Origin: Adiantum capillus-veneris
Lineage: Eukaryota > Streptophyta > Polypodiopsida > Polypodiales > Pteridaceae
Direction: 5' to 3'
DNA length: 60,000 bases
Assembly (NCBI GenBank): GCA_014529385.2
Contig: CM043963.1
Coordinates: 107,640,412 to 107,700,411, forward strand
A program made the translations under genes and the position numbers. Below the pieces are notes generated by a model. It had not been told where the DNA came from and ran no database searches. It saw only the letters and a list, made by a program, of their open reading frames with translations. Positions within the stretch are counted from its first letter, which is position 1; the number at the start of each line of letters is the position of its first letter. This document shows positions 35,741-45,949 of the stretch, piece after piece.

Positions 35741-37108
35741 TATGTCTTGTAACATGCATATGTAAGCATTTGTGTTGCATTATGATGTGCCAACCACTGA
35801 ATATTCCTAATTGGATGAGATTGCCTGGCTATGTAATTTTAGTGCATCAAGACACCCATGGAAGATCAGGGCGATCTAGGTGTGATGGCTAATTTTACTA
35901 CGTCGGAATATCAAGTTCCAATCTGGACGAAAGGAAAAGCTAACTCCTTGATCAAAAGAGCCGAAAGGAGAAGCTAATTCCTTAACAAAAAGAGCAAACT
36001 GATTGTCCCTCGGAAATTTTGAGCTAACTTGAGGAGTTTTGCAGATATGCTGTAATCGCGATTACTCTCTTTCAAGAAGGGGAGATGTCACAAACTATTG
36101 ACGTATCAAAGCCCTGAAGAATGGAGCCAACTTGCAGATGCCGGCCGAGGGGCCTAAAACCTAAGAAGAAGAAGTAACAGAAGAAGAAGTCCTACCAACT
36201 TATCGGGACTCCGTTTGATGGAGCCCCAAGTGACATAAAGGCATTAAAAATTAAGTAGAACACACTCAAAAGACTTGGCACATCAAAATATGATGATGTG
36301 GCACCTATACGGACGTTCCGCAATTCGCGGCGGATTTTTAGGAAAATCCCGAAATTTTAGGAAAGTGTTTTTTTGGGGTCAGCTATTCGTATTCGATGCT
36401 TTTGGGCTTTGGGCCTTTAAATATGAGCTTTGGGGGCCCTCTCTGGCACTCCCCTCTCTGGCACTCTTCAGCGCGCAGATTGCAGAGGAGGTGCTCCCCG
36501 GCTGATGTACTTTGCGAATCAGCAGTAATATAAAGAAATACCGAAAGGGGAGCCAAGGTTTGGGGCCAATACCCTCTGGGGTGGAATTCGATCACTTCGT
36601 GTCGCGTGTTGTTTCTCTCTCTCAGTTCAGTTGTTATTGAAGTGCTAAAAGTCTGTTCAGTCTGTTCTTTTCTATTGGCACGTGGTGCCCGTCTTGTGAT
36701 GTATTGGCCCCAACATTTGGCGCCCCTTTTGGTATTTATTTTTATATTAATGCTTGAGCAAAGTACAAAGAACGAAGGTCCTCTCTGCTCAGTTGCTTGT
36801 CAACAGACTGAGGGAAAAGAGTGGCCTTGGGTTCTTATTTAAAGGCCCTTGGACTCAAAATCAAAAGAAATTACATGAAAGGTTGCTAACTCAAAAGCAA
36901 TTGGCCCAAAAGCAACCAACGTGAATCGTGAAATTTCGTACTGCTTGCCACGTGGCACAGCTAGCGCAAAACACAGAGATCCGTGCTGTTGCAAGCATGT
37001 CAGTGTAATCTGCGAAAATCTGTACTGTCGTCCACGTTGGTAGCTCCAAGGTCATCAATCAGCTTCTGCAGCTTTTGTTCTGAGCTGCCACGTCATCAGT
37101 TTGTGACA

Positions 37109-38990
37109 TACCCCCCTCTGGAAAGAATTGTAATTGTCCTCGATTACGTCTACAAAATTAAACACTAAGCCATAAACCAGTTCAGTAGACACCGACTCTA
37201 AGTACCGACGAACTAGATGACACAAGCATAGTTACCCGGAACGCGGAACGGGAACGGCGACGGGATCCCCGCGGAACGGGGGAACGGCTAGGGGTCCGGA
37301 ACAGGAACGGCGCGGAACGGGAGGTTAAAAAACACCCAAATAGTGCATTTTTTGGCTCCTTGTGTTTAAATACAAGGAGTATTAGAGTGCTTTGACTCTA
37401 ATACTCACAAAAAACTCGTTTTGAAGACCATTTAACCTTGCTATGACTAGATGAAGATGAGAGAGAGAGCTTGAGAGACTGAGAGGGAGAGACTCGAGAG
37501 AGTGAGAGGGAGAGGGAGAGATTTGAGAGAGTGGGAGGGAGAGGAAGAGAGCTTGAAGGCTTGAAGCCTTGAGCCTTGAGAGAGTGAGTCTTGAGAGGGA
37601 GAGATCTTGAGAGTGTGAGAGGGAGAGAGCTTGACCCTTGAGGATTAGCTTGTGGAGAGAAAGGGGGAGGGGGGTGCATTTTATGAGTCCTTGAGGCCTT
37701 CCACACTTCAAAAAGAAGCCCAAACATTTACTTCAATTTTTCCAATTTTTGCCAAATTTGTTTGTAGCCGTTGGCCGTTCCAGGGGCATTCCGGAACATT
37801 CCGGGGGCGTTCCGGAACGTTCCGGAACAACCATTCCGGTTTGCACTGGCCACCTAGAACGTTAGACGTTCCGAGACATTTCGGAACGTTCGGGAAGGGA
37901 ACTGCCCCCTGGAACGCCGGAACGGGGGCTAGGGGGCGTTCCCCGGTAACTCTGGACACAAGTCCAGCACTTGCACAAAGACTACAGTCAGTGAACATCA
38001 AATCACATTCAAATCAAATCACATAGAATCTATCCAGATCTTAGGACCATGATTCTGGGCAACGTATTTAGCAATCGCATCTAGATCCACATAGACCTCA
38101 CTGATGTTGGATTAACTAATTATTATTGGGATCTTGTCGATAGATTTCTCAAGACCGAAATGCTACAATCATTTCGTCTCTCATTCCGTCTGTCAAGCAC
38201 ACAATCATATGAGTGAGTATTCAAAAATTAGATTCATTTCCGGAAATTCCAATTCATCAATCACACATTGAGTTTATACTGAACAAAGTGTTTCAATCAT
38301 ACAGTCTAGTCATCTTATCACTGTGTAGCCATCTCATCCCTCGGGAACTCTTGATGCGCTTACCACAGTATCATTCAATCATTCATCATGAATCATCAGC
38401 ATCATTCAAAATTCATGATTCTTACCTTGAATCGTGATGGTGTTCATTCTGTAGCTGTCATTGCTCCCAATTGCATTCATATGCAAATTCGTCATCATCT
38501 CATTCTCGATTTCATATGTTATCTGTTCACAAATAACCAAATCTTCCAAACATATTCATTTCATACATAAATTAGAGTCATCTTCGGGAATTCCTATTTA
38601 AAAATTATTCATTCATAAAGTCATAAAGAAAAATACTATAAGCTCATCAGTATCTTTTTCAATTTTCTATCCAGTATCTGTTCTGAGCGAGTATCTCCTC
38701 GCCGAGTTCTATTTCAGTCTATCAGTTGTTCTCATTCTTGTGCCTTTTTGAGGCATCGGGCAAATATATATCCTTGTTCCCCACACTTCGTTGTTTTGAG
38801 ATATTCGTCTTTTTGTTCTCTGTCAGTCGGGGACGTGCATCTTTCGTAGCTCTTCTTCTGTCATCATTCATCGAAAGTTGTTATGTTGGATAAATCAAAT
38901 TACTTGAATGCATAGCAAACCCTTGCTTAGCATGTCCCATCAGTTGCTGTATGGACTAGGATTTTTGTAATAAGCAGTAGTCTCAAAGCT
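37109..38990 (-). mobile_element. 3' non-coding internal part of the family 2 element
   Basis: Outside the hAT-like insertion, 37109-37218 and 37963-38250 resemble 56706-57090 of the second family 2 copy (for example GTGACATACCCCCCTCT, TAAGCCATAAACC, GATCTTAG...CAATC-CATCTAG). It shows no coding content. The pol gene expected further right is missing; element C sequence starts near 39040 instead. Confidence 0.65.
37227..37954. mobile_element. hAT-like non-autonomous DNA transposon, 728 bp
   Basis: The 8-bp sequence GACACAAG flanks the element on both sides (37219-37226 and 37955-37962). The left end CATAGTTACCCGG and the reverse complement of the right end CAGAGTTACCGG form imperfect terminal inverted repeats. 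An 8-bp duplication and CA-G-type ends fit the hAT superfamily. The subterminal regions are packed with GGAACGG / CGTTCCG repeats on both strands, as expected for transposase-binding subterminal motifs. The middle (about 37440-37640) is GA-rich. No transposase ORF exists, so it would need one in trans. The uninterrupted family 2 copy near 56810 lacks it. Confidence 0.85.
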
Positions 38991-39058
38991 CTGTGAGAAG
39001 TCCACAACAAAAATGCTCAATTTGCTGCTTAAAACTTGAGTGCGCGTGTGCAGAATCG

Positions 39059-39065
<7 letters not shown>

Positions 39066-39127
<62 letters not shown>
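39066..39127. repeat. (GA)n microsatellite, about 31 units
   Basis: An uninterrupted GA run in the left LTR of element C. The 'RERERE' and 'SLSLSL' frames across it are artefacts. Confidence 0.97.
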
Positions 39128-39131
<4 letters not shown>

Positions 39132-39263
39132 TTATCGTCCACGGAGGTCAAATATGACCTATGGGACCAAGAAAACATACATGGTTGGACCTCTTACTAG
39201 AGGAGTACATGGAGAATCATGGCTAAGGTGGATACAACAAAATTTGTGACATATGTCATTTGG

Positions 39264-39265
<2 letters not shown>

Positions 39266-39316
<51 letters not shown>
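39266..39316. repeat. (GA)n microsatellite, about 25 units
   Basis: A second GA run, 138 bp after the first. The spacer between the runs shares TTATCGTC-C-CGGAGGTCAAAT with about 45895-45925. Confidence 0.97.
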
Positions 39317-39319
<3 letters not shown>

Positions 39320-40081
39320 CACAAACGCTATGTGTGGGAAAGGGGCGATCAACCCTCCACTGACTACCAAAGCAAGAGAACCTCAGTACAACAGATGATG
39401 GAAGTGGGTACCCTCCTGGCACCTATAAATAGGTGCCCAAGGGGAGGTAGGGAAAGGCTTGATAAAAATCCTCACGACCCAATAGAAAAATAATATATGG
39501 AAATATATGAGGGTGCCCAGACAAGGGTGGGCGGCCGGCCCCAAACTGTGGCGGTCGGACCAGGAGCAACCTAGACTATGGGTGGCCAGCCCAGAGACAT
39601 ACTAGCTGTACAAGTATGCCCTAGACTTGTGAAGCAGCAGAGTGATGTAAGTCTAACACCCCCTCTCAGCACCTGATGCTGAACAAACCGCATGAAGCCG
39701 AAGATGTGAGGCAAATGATGAAGATGTCTGCTGCGATGTCCACTGAAGGACAATACTCCAGCGAACTCCGCGAGTGTAGCAGCAGTCTGGGGTGTCATGA
39801 TTGTGACTATGTTTAGTATTACATCTACTCCTTGTTGCAGATACGCAAAGTGCCATGCCAAGGAGAACCCCTTCGCTTGGATGGTCATGACCCCTCGCTC
39901 AAGAGACGTGCCTCTTCACCAAAAGCCACACTCCTTCGACGACTGGTCACACCACTTCGCTCTACGGTTGCGACGCTTCGCCCAATAATTGCAACTCTTC
40001 GCCAAAAGGATGCGTCTTTACGTCTAAAGTCGCGTCTCTTCACCATGAGACGCGTCTTTTCATTTGTGACTCTTCGTCTCC

Positions 40082-40088
40082 TATATAA
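40082..40088 (+). promoter_or_regulatory. TATA box in the 5' LTR of element D
   Basis: TATATAA followed by GG lies at 40082; the same motif occurs at 43138 in the 3' LTR. It is about 140 bp before the LTR end, a usual U3 position. Confidence 0.6.
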
Positions 40089-40225
40089 GGAGCCTATTGT
40101 ACTCAGTTTCAATAAATCAAACACCGAGTCTTTTGAGTCTTGTTTCTGAGTTCAGGTCAAGTTTCTTAAGTCTTAATCACGAGTTTAAGTACTTAATTAA
40201 GGATTGGTACCTAGAATCCTTACAG

Positions 40226-40237
40226 TGGTATCAAAGC
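40226..40237 (+). promoter_or_regulatory. Primer binding site of element D
   Basis: TGGTATCAAAGC, one mismatch from the tRNA-iMet PBS, one base after the LTR end at 40224. Confidence 0.9.
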
Positions 40238-41212
40238 AAATTTTTTTCCCGGGACCTGAAGGTTGTGAGCCTCTCACCCTTGCCGCTACACTCTACCCCC
40301 TTCCCGGAATTGTATGGGAGCAGAAGAAAGTTGGTACACACACGCATACGTGTATAAGATAACATGAATTTTTCTGTTCCAATTCTATAAATAAAGAACA
40401 GAACACAGATGTGTGTCGGCTACGTACCCGATGCATTTCGAGAACCCATCTGTTGGTGCCTCTTCACGGCGCACGCACCCTTTTCTCGGGTAGTACCCCT
40501 CGCCCTTCCCCAAAGTGACATGCCATTGTGCACAAGTGCTGGATTATTGAAATTGACGAATTGCTGAATCGCTGGCTGAATTGAACCTTTGCGCTCGCAC
40601 CTCTTCATGTGAAAGGACACCATGGCACCTCTTCACAAAAGGGCACCCCTCCACTTTCGTGGCACCCCTTCCCAGAGGATTACACCCTTTCACAAGCGTT
40701 GGCTGAATTTTTGGAAACGTTGCTGAATTTTGAAACACAGGCTGCATTTCCACTCATGCTCGCACCTCTTGGCGCATAACATGCCGGCTGAATTGTCTCC
40801 ACATGCCTCTTCACCAAGCGTGCCTTTAGCCTGGCGCCTCCTCACCAATCGCTGAAGTCTTTACACTGGCAGCTTTTCGTAACATGTCTACGCAGGTCAA
40901 TTATACAAGGCAGCGCATGGTTTTTTTAAATTAAAATCCACTTATAAGCCAACGCAAGTTTTTATTAAACCCAATGAGGACGCCCAACTTGGCCGGCCAA
41001 TCCGCAAAATTTACCCAGTTTTTAAAAAACCCATGTAAATTGACTCACATTAATTGTAGGGCCATTTGAACACACCCTTTCAATTGGCCATTAAACAAAA
41101 ATGAAAAAGTTAAAACAAACATAAAAAACAAAGAAAGCCAGCAATTTCAGGATTCAAACACTGTCTCTCTCCTGCTTGCTTCTGGCGCTGGCAAATTTCT
41201 CGCGTGTGCGAC

Positions 41213-42692
41213 ATGGCCGACGACGACTATGTACACCTAAGCTTCCTCTCGTACATAGACGCAAGTCCGGAAGAAATCTTACCCGAAAACCCTCTTGCAC
41301 GTGAGGTGATCGTGATTCTGGACATTCCGAACCCGAGGTTATCATAATTCCCGATTTCTCGACTCCAAAGCCGAAACCTGTTCCAGAGGTAGTTTCCGCT
41401 CCTAAAGTATTAGTTCTTAAGCTTATTCGGAGAAACAGTTACTTTCGCTGAGGAGTCGGCATGAATGGATCACAAGATGGCGACGACAATATTTTACCCG
41501 AGGATCCGATAGCAGTTCTCAAAAAGCAGATAGAAGCAATTTCAACAAGTCCCGTATCGATTCACACTCGCTTGGATCAGATGCAAATACAAACCTCTTC
41601 TAGAAGTCACCCAATTACTTCTTGGACTATACATGAATCTTCTTCCGACGCTTCAGTGGTCGACCAGGAAGAACCACTCAAATCAAAGGCTTCGGAACTC
41701 AAATTTTCTCACCCAAAGCATGGTTTCTCAGAGACAACTAGACACAAAGTACGTTCGTGCGAACAACAAAAGTCTCAGCATGAATATTCTTGGAAATGCT
41801 ACAGTTCTAAGCAACCAACTTCTTATTGGAATCGTCAGCAACAGAAGTAGCAATATGAAGCTTCCATAGGATCATCAACGATATCAAGATGGGCTTACTT
41901 AGTGGCACATATATCCGACCCTAGTCGAGTACTCGGTCGTGAATGCTGCGACGTTGGACAAGTTCCCCCTCTTGAGCCATGCCCTACATTTAAGTCTTTC
42001 TTGGCTAATGGTGGTAAAGTTGAAGATTTATTGATCCTTTCCTTGTGCAAGAGGATCATTGAGAGGTCTAAGAGGCAACAACTCCCTCGACCTCCCCCTT
42101 CTCAATTGGAAGCCTTAATACCCGCTGAAACAATTGAAGATTCAAAAGATTTTGGTTCTTGTGTGACAATGGACAAGCACAAAACCCCTTCTTTGGCCGT
42201 GACCCAAGCAGAAAAACTCGCCTCGTCACCGCCCTTGCAGATTAAAGTCTCTCTCTCTCTCTAAACAGATACCAGATGCTATGGTGAATAATAATCCTTC
42301 AAACTTGAAGACTTGAGTCCTTGCCTTCAGGTTCAAAGGATAAATCAGCTGGAGACTCTTGCAGCATGACTTTAGTTGCTGCAATTAAATCTTTGGACAC
42401 AACTTGTTCCAGTGATAAACCTTTACAGATGGAAATACCTCCAAACACTACTCTGTCTAAATCTACGACATCCCTTCAAGAGGATTTTACTGTTCCAGAT
42501 AAACCAATGGAATACCTTACAGCTTTTCAACCAGTGGTCATCACTCAACAGAAAACTCAAGTCAGTTTATCAATAGTTTCACTTGAAGCAGATAAAAATT
42601 CAATCTTTTCTTGGACAAAGCTCAAAGTTAAAAATGACTTTGACAAAGGCACTAATCAAGTTGCAGATGTGATACTCACACTTTTGATATGA
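41213..42692 (+). pseudogene. Broken gag-like ORF of element D, unidentified
   Basis: From the ATG at 41213 ('MADDDYVHLSFLSYIDASPE') a frame runs to about 41347, where a frame change is needed. From 41461 one frame runs to 42264, interrupted by a single TAG at 41848-41850. After another frame change, 42321-42692 stays open. The peptides are hydrophilic, rich in S, K, Q and E ('AVLKKQIEAISTSPV', 'PPPSQLEALIPAET'). There is no CCHC knuckle, protease or RT motif. By position, after the leader and before the PPT, it occupies the place of gag. Whether it once was gag is inference. Confidence 0.5.
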
Positions 42693-43279
42693 TCAGTTTA
42701 CATTCTCGAAAAATAGTTATGGTCAATAACATTGCCATGACATGGGACTTAACAGAAAGAGCTTTGGATACAGAAGCACTACAAAAATATATTTCCTTCT
42801 CTCGGAGTTTTCTTCAATTACCTTGGGTTTTATTTAAAGAGGGAGGGAATGTCACGATTGTGACTATGTTACAGTATTACACCTACTACTAGTTGCAGAT
42901 ACGCGAAGTGCCATGCCAAGGAGAACCCCTACGCTTGGATGGCATGACCCTTCGCTCAAGAGACGTGCCTCTTCGCCAAAAGCCACACTCCTTCGACGAC
43001 TGGTCTCACCCCTTCGCTCTACGGTTGCGACTCTTCGCCCAATGGTTGCAGCTCTTCGCCGAAAGGATGTGTCTTTACGTCTAAAGTCGCGTTCTTCACC
43101 ATGAGACGTTTCTTTTCGTTTGTGACTCTTCATCTCCTATATAAGGAGTCTATTGTACTCAGTTTCAATAAATCAAAGACAAAGTCTTCTGAGTCTTGTT
43201 TCAGAGTTCAGTTCAAGTTTCTTAAGTCTTACTCATGAGTTTAAGTACTTAATTTAGTACCTAGAATCCTTACATGGGG

Positions 43280-44006
43280 TGTCACGACCTACGGGAGATC
43301 TTCATGGTAAAGTGCCGTCACGAGTAGTGTAGCAAACTGCTGTACTCCGCCGATACAGTGTGAAGATACTGCGTGAAGGTCCCAAAGTGAGTGTGAAAAC
43401 AACTCCTTGTCGTGAAAGAAGTGCCAATACACCTGCAAATGTCCTGCCTAATAGGATCTGCGGTGTCTGTAGTCAAACGTCTAGAGAAAATGGAGAAGCC
43501 CAGGAACCGTCATGAGAATGACCGGAAGCCTGTCAATGCATGAATTTGCAACCCAGTGTGCCCAGGTGGCTAAGCTGTGTAAAACTCCAAGAAGGCCAGA
43601 TGTAGTAATCTGTGCCATAAACTCAGTAGAAGGCTCTCCAGGCGAGTGTAGGCTGCTAACTTGAGTGCACAAGGGTAGCGTGTGACTGAAAATGCAGCAA
43701 GTTCTCAAAAACGCAAATCTGCTAGCAAAAACGGAAGGCTGATCTTGGCTTCTTGGGTGTGATCTGTTGGTAGGGAGGTAGTGCCTGCAGTAGGTACGCA
43801 GATTCGGGCCGGCAGATTCAAAAACGCTAGGCTTCTCTGCGGCTGAAAAACGCTAGGCTGTTCTACAACTTTCCTGCGATGAAAGTCTGCAGAGATGCTA
43901 GCGCTAGGCCTGCACAGTGAAAACACTGGCTGTTGAAGCTTGGGAGAGTACCTGTTGCTCGAAGGTGCGCCTTGGAACATGGTAGAGCCTGAAGTTGCTG
44001 ATACCA
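43280..44006 (-). mobile_element. Internal part of element C, right of D
   Basis: Together with 39659-39792 this forms less than 0.9 kb of interior, far too short for gag-pol. The minus strand has a few short frames without domains. 43700-43930 repeats AAAAACGCTAGG and GGCTGAAAA-type words also abundant in the LTRs of element E. The PBS-like TGGTATCAGC (minus, 43997-44006) adjoins the LTR. C is therefore a very small non-autonomous LTR element. Confidence 0.65.
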
Positions 44007-44405
44007 TGTGTACTGGGGATCGATTCCATGTGAAAGTGCGCGTGTGCGGAAGCGTGAGAGAGGAGAGAGAGAGAGACAGTAGACTACAAACGCTATGTGT
44101 AGGAAAGGGGGCGATGAGCCCCCCATTGACTACCAGAGCAAGAGAACCTCAATACAACAGATGAGGGAAGTGGGTACCCCCTGGCCCTATAAATAGGTGC
44201 CCAAGGGGAGGTAGGACAAGGCCTGATAAAAATCCCCACGACCCAACATAAAAATGATGTATGGAAATATATGACGGCGCCCGGCCCCAAACTCAGGCGG
44301 CCGGGGACCAGGAGCAACCTAGACTATGGGTGGCCATCCAGAGACATACTAGCCGTACAAGTATGTCCTAGACCTGTGGAGCAGCAGAGTGATGTAAATC
44401 TAACA
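44007..44405 (-). mobile_element. Element C, 5' LTR (right copy), 399 bp
   Basis: On the minus strand it runs TGTTAGATTTACATCAC... to ...CCAGTACACA, followed directly by TGGTATCAGC. It matches 39320-39658. GGCCCTATAAATAGGTGCCC (about 44183-44202) is a TATA-like palindromic core; in the left LTR the same core is a better palindrome, GGCACCTATAAATAGGTGCC. It interrupts the gag of the family 2 element. Confidence 0.8.
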
Positions 44406-45479
44406 AATCTGATCTTTTTAAAAGGTGAAGCGGGTAGAAAAACATTTCAAAGTCTCCCGCAATAAGTATCCAGAGTACTGCCTTTGCCATCCGAAGGTGA
44501 TTCCAGGCGATAATCTTGAGTGAGCCACGAGGAAATAAAAAGTCTCTTGAACTTTAGCCACTTTGTCGGTGCTTCTTTTTGTAACAAAAGAGTGGACCAC
44601 CATGTCCATGCATTTCCTTTCAAATAGGATGCTGCCCTTCTAATGTTGGAGTGCTCTGAATAGCGGCCTCTAGGAAAAGCTATGTTAAACTGTTGAATAA
44701 AAGCGAGGGCCTTGTGCGCATCTCAAAACCTAAAAGGTATCAAATTTTATTTCTTGTCCACCCTCCTTGAATTCTTTGGTCTTCTTGCTCTTATCTTCGA
44801 GAAAGTCATATTGATTGGCTCTATAAAAGTGCTTCCTCTTTTAATAAAACATTTGTCATTAGAGTCTGAGCGCTCAGAAGAGGATGAATCCTCCTTACAA
44901 CTGTCAGAAAATTTTCGAGATCTGCAGTGCGATCTGCTTTTCTTGGCCGCCTTCTTTTTCTTTCCATGTCTTTGGTTCTTCTGTCGTTTCTTGCCCTTTC
45001 TGTCCTCATCATTGGAATCAAAAGAGGAAGAGTTGCGGGAATTGTTAGAAGATGATGAGGACGAACTAGACACACCCTCAAAGCGTACACGCTTCTTGGC
45101 TTTTCGTGCATTTGGAAAAGAAGACTGTCGACCCAAATAACCAGAGTAATTTGTTCCCTTGCTACGTCTTTTTGCATGCTTCATGGTCTTCAATTTGTGG
45201 TCGACTTCTCGTTCGATCACATCGTCAAGTTCATCTTCACTGTATATTCGTGTGTGGACTTTATTGGTGAATCGATGGCTACGCCATCAGGAATGCATCT
45301 CATTAATCGGATGCATCAACGTGCTGTTGACGCTGCATCTCCATTCGTTCATACTCTGTAGGCTGAGGAGGCCCGTACCCTTGTTCTGATCGCCCATTTG
45401 AATTTCCCATACCTTTAACCGATCCGGAATTGTCGGGTGGGTTCGTCTGATTCTTGCGGGATTTGTCACTTGAATCCAT
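44406..45479 (-). pseudogene. Family 2 gypsy gag, N-terminal part
   Basis: The minus strand starts 'MDSSDKSRKNQTNPPDNSGS' at 45479, about 50 bp after the PBS. It continues, with a frame change, into a long basic/serine region in 44747-45220 ('VEREVDHKLK'-like start, poly-Ser, 'KKKKAAKKSRS'). A gag-core remnant at about 44420-44610 ends where element C begins. The RS/K-rich N-terminus resembles family 1 gag in style. No zinc knuckle or pol follows before C, so the copy is internally deleted or displaced. Confidence 0.65.
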
Positions 45480-45530
45480 GTGTGTCACGGTAAAAGGATC
45501 AGATTTCCTGGTGGAAGGAAAATCGATTGA

Positions 45531-45542
45531 GCTTTGATACCA
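45531..45542 (-). promoter_or_regulatory. Primer binding site of the family 2 element
   Basis: The minus strand reads TGGTATCAAAGC one base from the LTR edge at 45544. It is a tRNA-iMet type PBS with one mismatch. Confidence 0.9.
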
Positions 45543-45543
45543 C

Positions 45544-45849
45544 TGTAACAGACTTGGACACCCCAAGTCGGAAATCTGGCACCACACTCGAGAGAATCAC
45601 TCAAAATACTCCACAAAACTTAATCACCATTCACTTGAGTCGACACGACTCGGCGTAGTTCCGTGACCAGAGGTATTGGCCCCAAAATTTGGCGCCTCTT
45701 TCGGTATTTATTTTTATATTAATACTTGAGCAAAGTACAAAGACCGAGGGTCCTCTCTACTCAGTTGCTCGTCAGTAGACTGAGGGAAAAGAGTGGCCTT
45801 GTGTTCTTATTTAAAGACCCTTGGCCTCAAAATCAAAAGCAATTACCTA
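45544..45849 (-). mobile_element. Family 2 gypsy 5' LTR, truncated
   Basis: From 45544 (TGTAACAGACTTGGACACCC) it matches the split LTR at 32786-32919 plus 36702 onward and shows the uninterrupted sequence across the B insertion site (GAGGTATTGGCCCC). The match ends near 45849 at an AT-rich and GATA-rich run, beyond which LINE sequence begins, so roughly 230 bp of U3 is missing. Confidence 0.8.
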
Positions 45850-45949
45850 TATACATATATATATACAGAGAAAGAGAGAGAGATAGATAGATAGGTAGCT
45901 CTATTATCGTCCTCGGAGGTCAAATATGACCTATGGGACCAAATGAACA

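Larger units (their letters stand above)
32920..36701 (+). mobile_element. Element B: non-autonomous LTR retrotransposon inserted in the family 2 LTR
   Basis: Direct LTRs begin TGTCACAAACTATTGACGT at 32920 and 36086. The 3' LTR (36086-36701, 616 bp) is intact. The 5' LTR (32920-34543) carries an insertion of about 1 kb (33198 to about 34290). PBS TGGTATCAGAGC is at 34545-34556, and a PPT-like AAGAAGGGGAGA is at 36074-36085. The target duplication TATTG lies at 32915-32919 and 36702-36706. The internal 1.5 kb encodes no gag, protease, RT or integrase I can recognise. The LTR holds a core (ACTTTGC, then AAATACCGAAAGGGGCGCC and GGGGCCAATA) also found, in element orientation, in family 2 LTRs. 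Confidence 0.88.
32786..37108 (-). mobile_element. Family 2 gypsy 3' LTR, split by element B
   Basis: The two halves, 32786-32919 and 36702-37108, join at TATTG to give an LTR of about 540 bp. It matches the LTR starting at 45544 (TGTAACAGACTTGGACACCC...) and the one at 56112-56705. On the minus strand it runs TGTCACAAACTG...GTCTGTTACA. It is preceded on that strand by a purine run (37109-37120, CAGAGGGGGGTA) that serves as PPT. It is therefore the 3' LTR of a minus-strand element lying to its right. Confidence 0.85.
39038..39658 (-). mobile_element. Element C, 3' LTR (left copy), expanded by GA tracts
   Basis: 39320-39658 matches 44080-44405, including ACAAACGCTATGTG, ATAAATAGGTGCCCAAGGGG and the end AGTGATGTAAGTCTAACA. 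39045-39065 matches 44035-44055. Between them this copy carries two GA microsatellites and about 140 bp not found in the other LTR. A purine-rich PPT on the minus strand (39659-39668) adjoins it. The outer edge near 39038 is degraded, so the target duplication of C cannot be read. Confidence 0.7.
39793..43274 (+). mobile_element. Element D: complete non-autonomous LTR retrotransposon, 3482 bp
   Basis: Direct LTRs lie at 39793-40224 and 42850-43274, with TGTCA...CCTTACA ends. The PBS is at 40226-40237. The 3' LTR is preceded by the PPT AAAGAGGGAGGGAA (about 42836-42849). The 5-bp duplication TGGGG is at 39788-39792 and 43275-43279. Both LTRs carry TATATAAGG (40082 and 43138), a good TATA box. 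The internal 2.6 kb has a broken ORF but no protease, RT or integrase. The LTRs are alike but differ at a number of sites, so insertion is not very recent. It sits inside element C. Confidence 0.92.

Noticed and set aside
37382-37727. Two overlapping minus-strand ORFs of about 110 codons rich in Leu, Ser and Pro
   Set aside because: They are translations of the GA-rich centre of the hAT-like element; low complexity in all frames.
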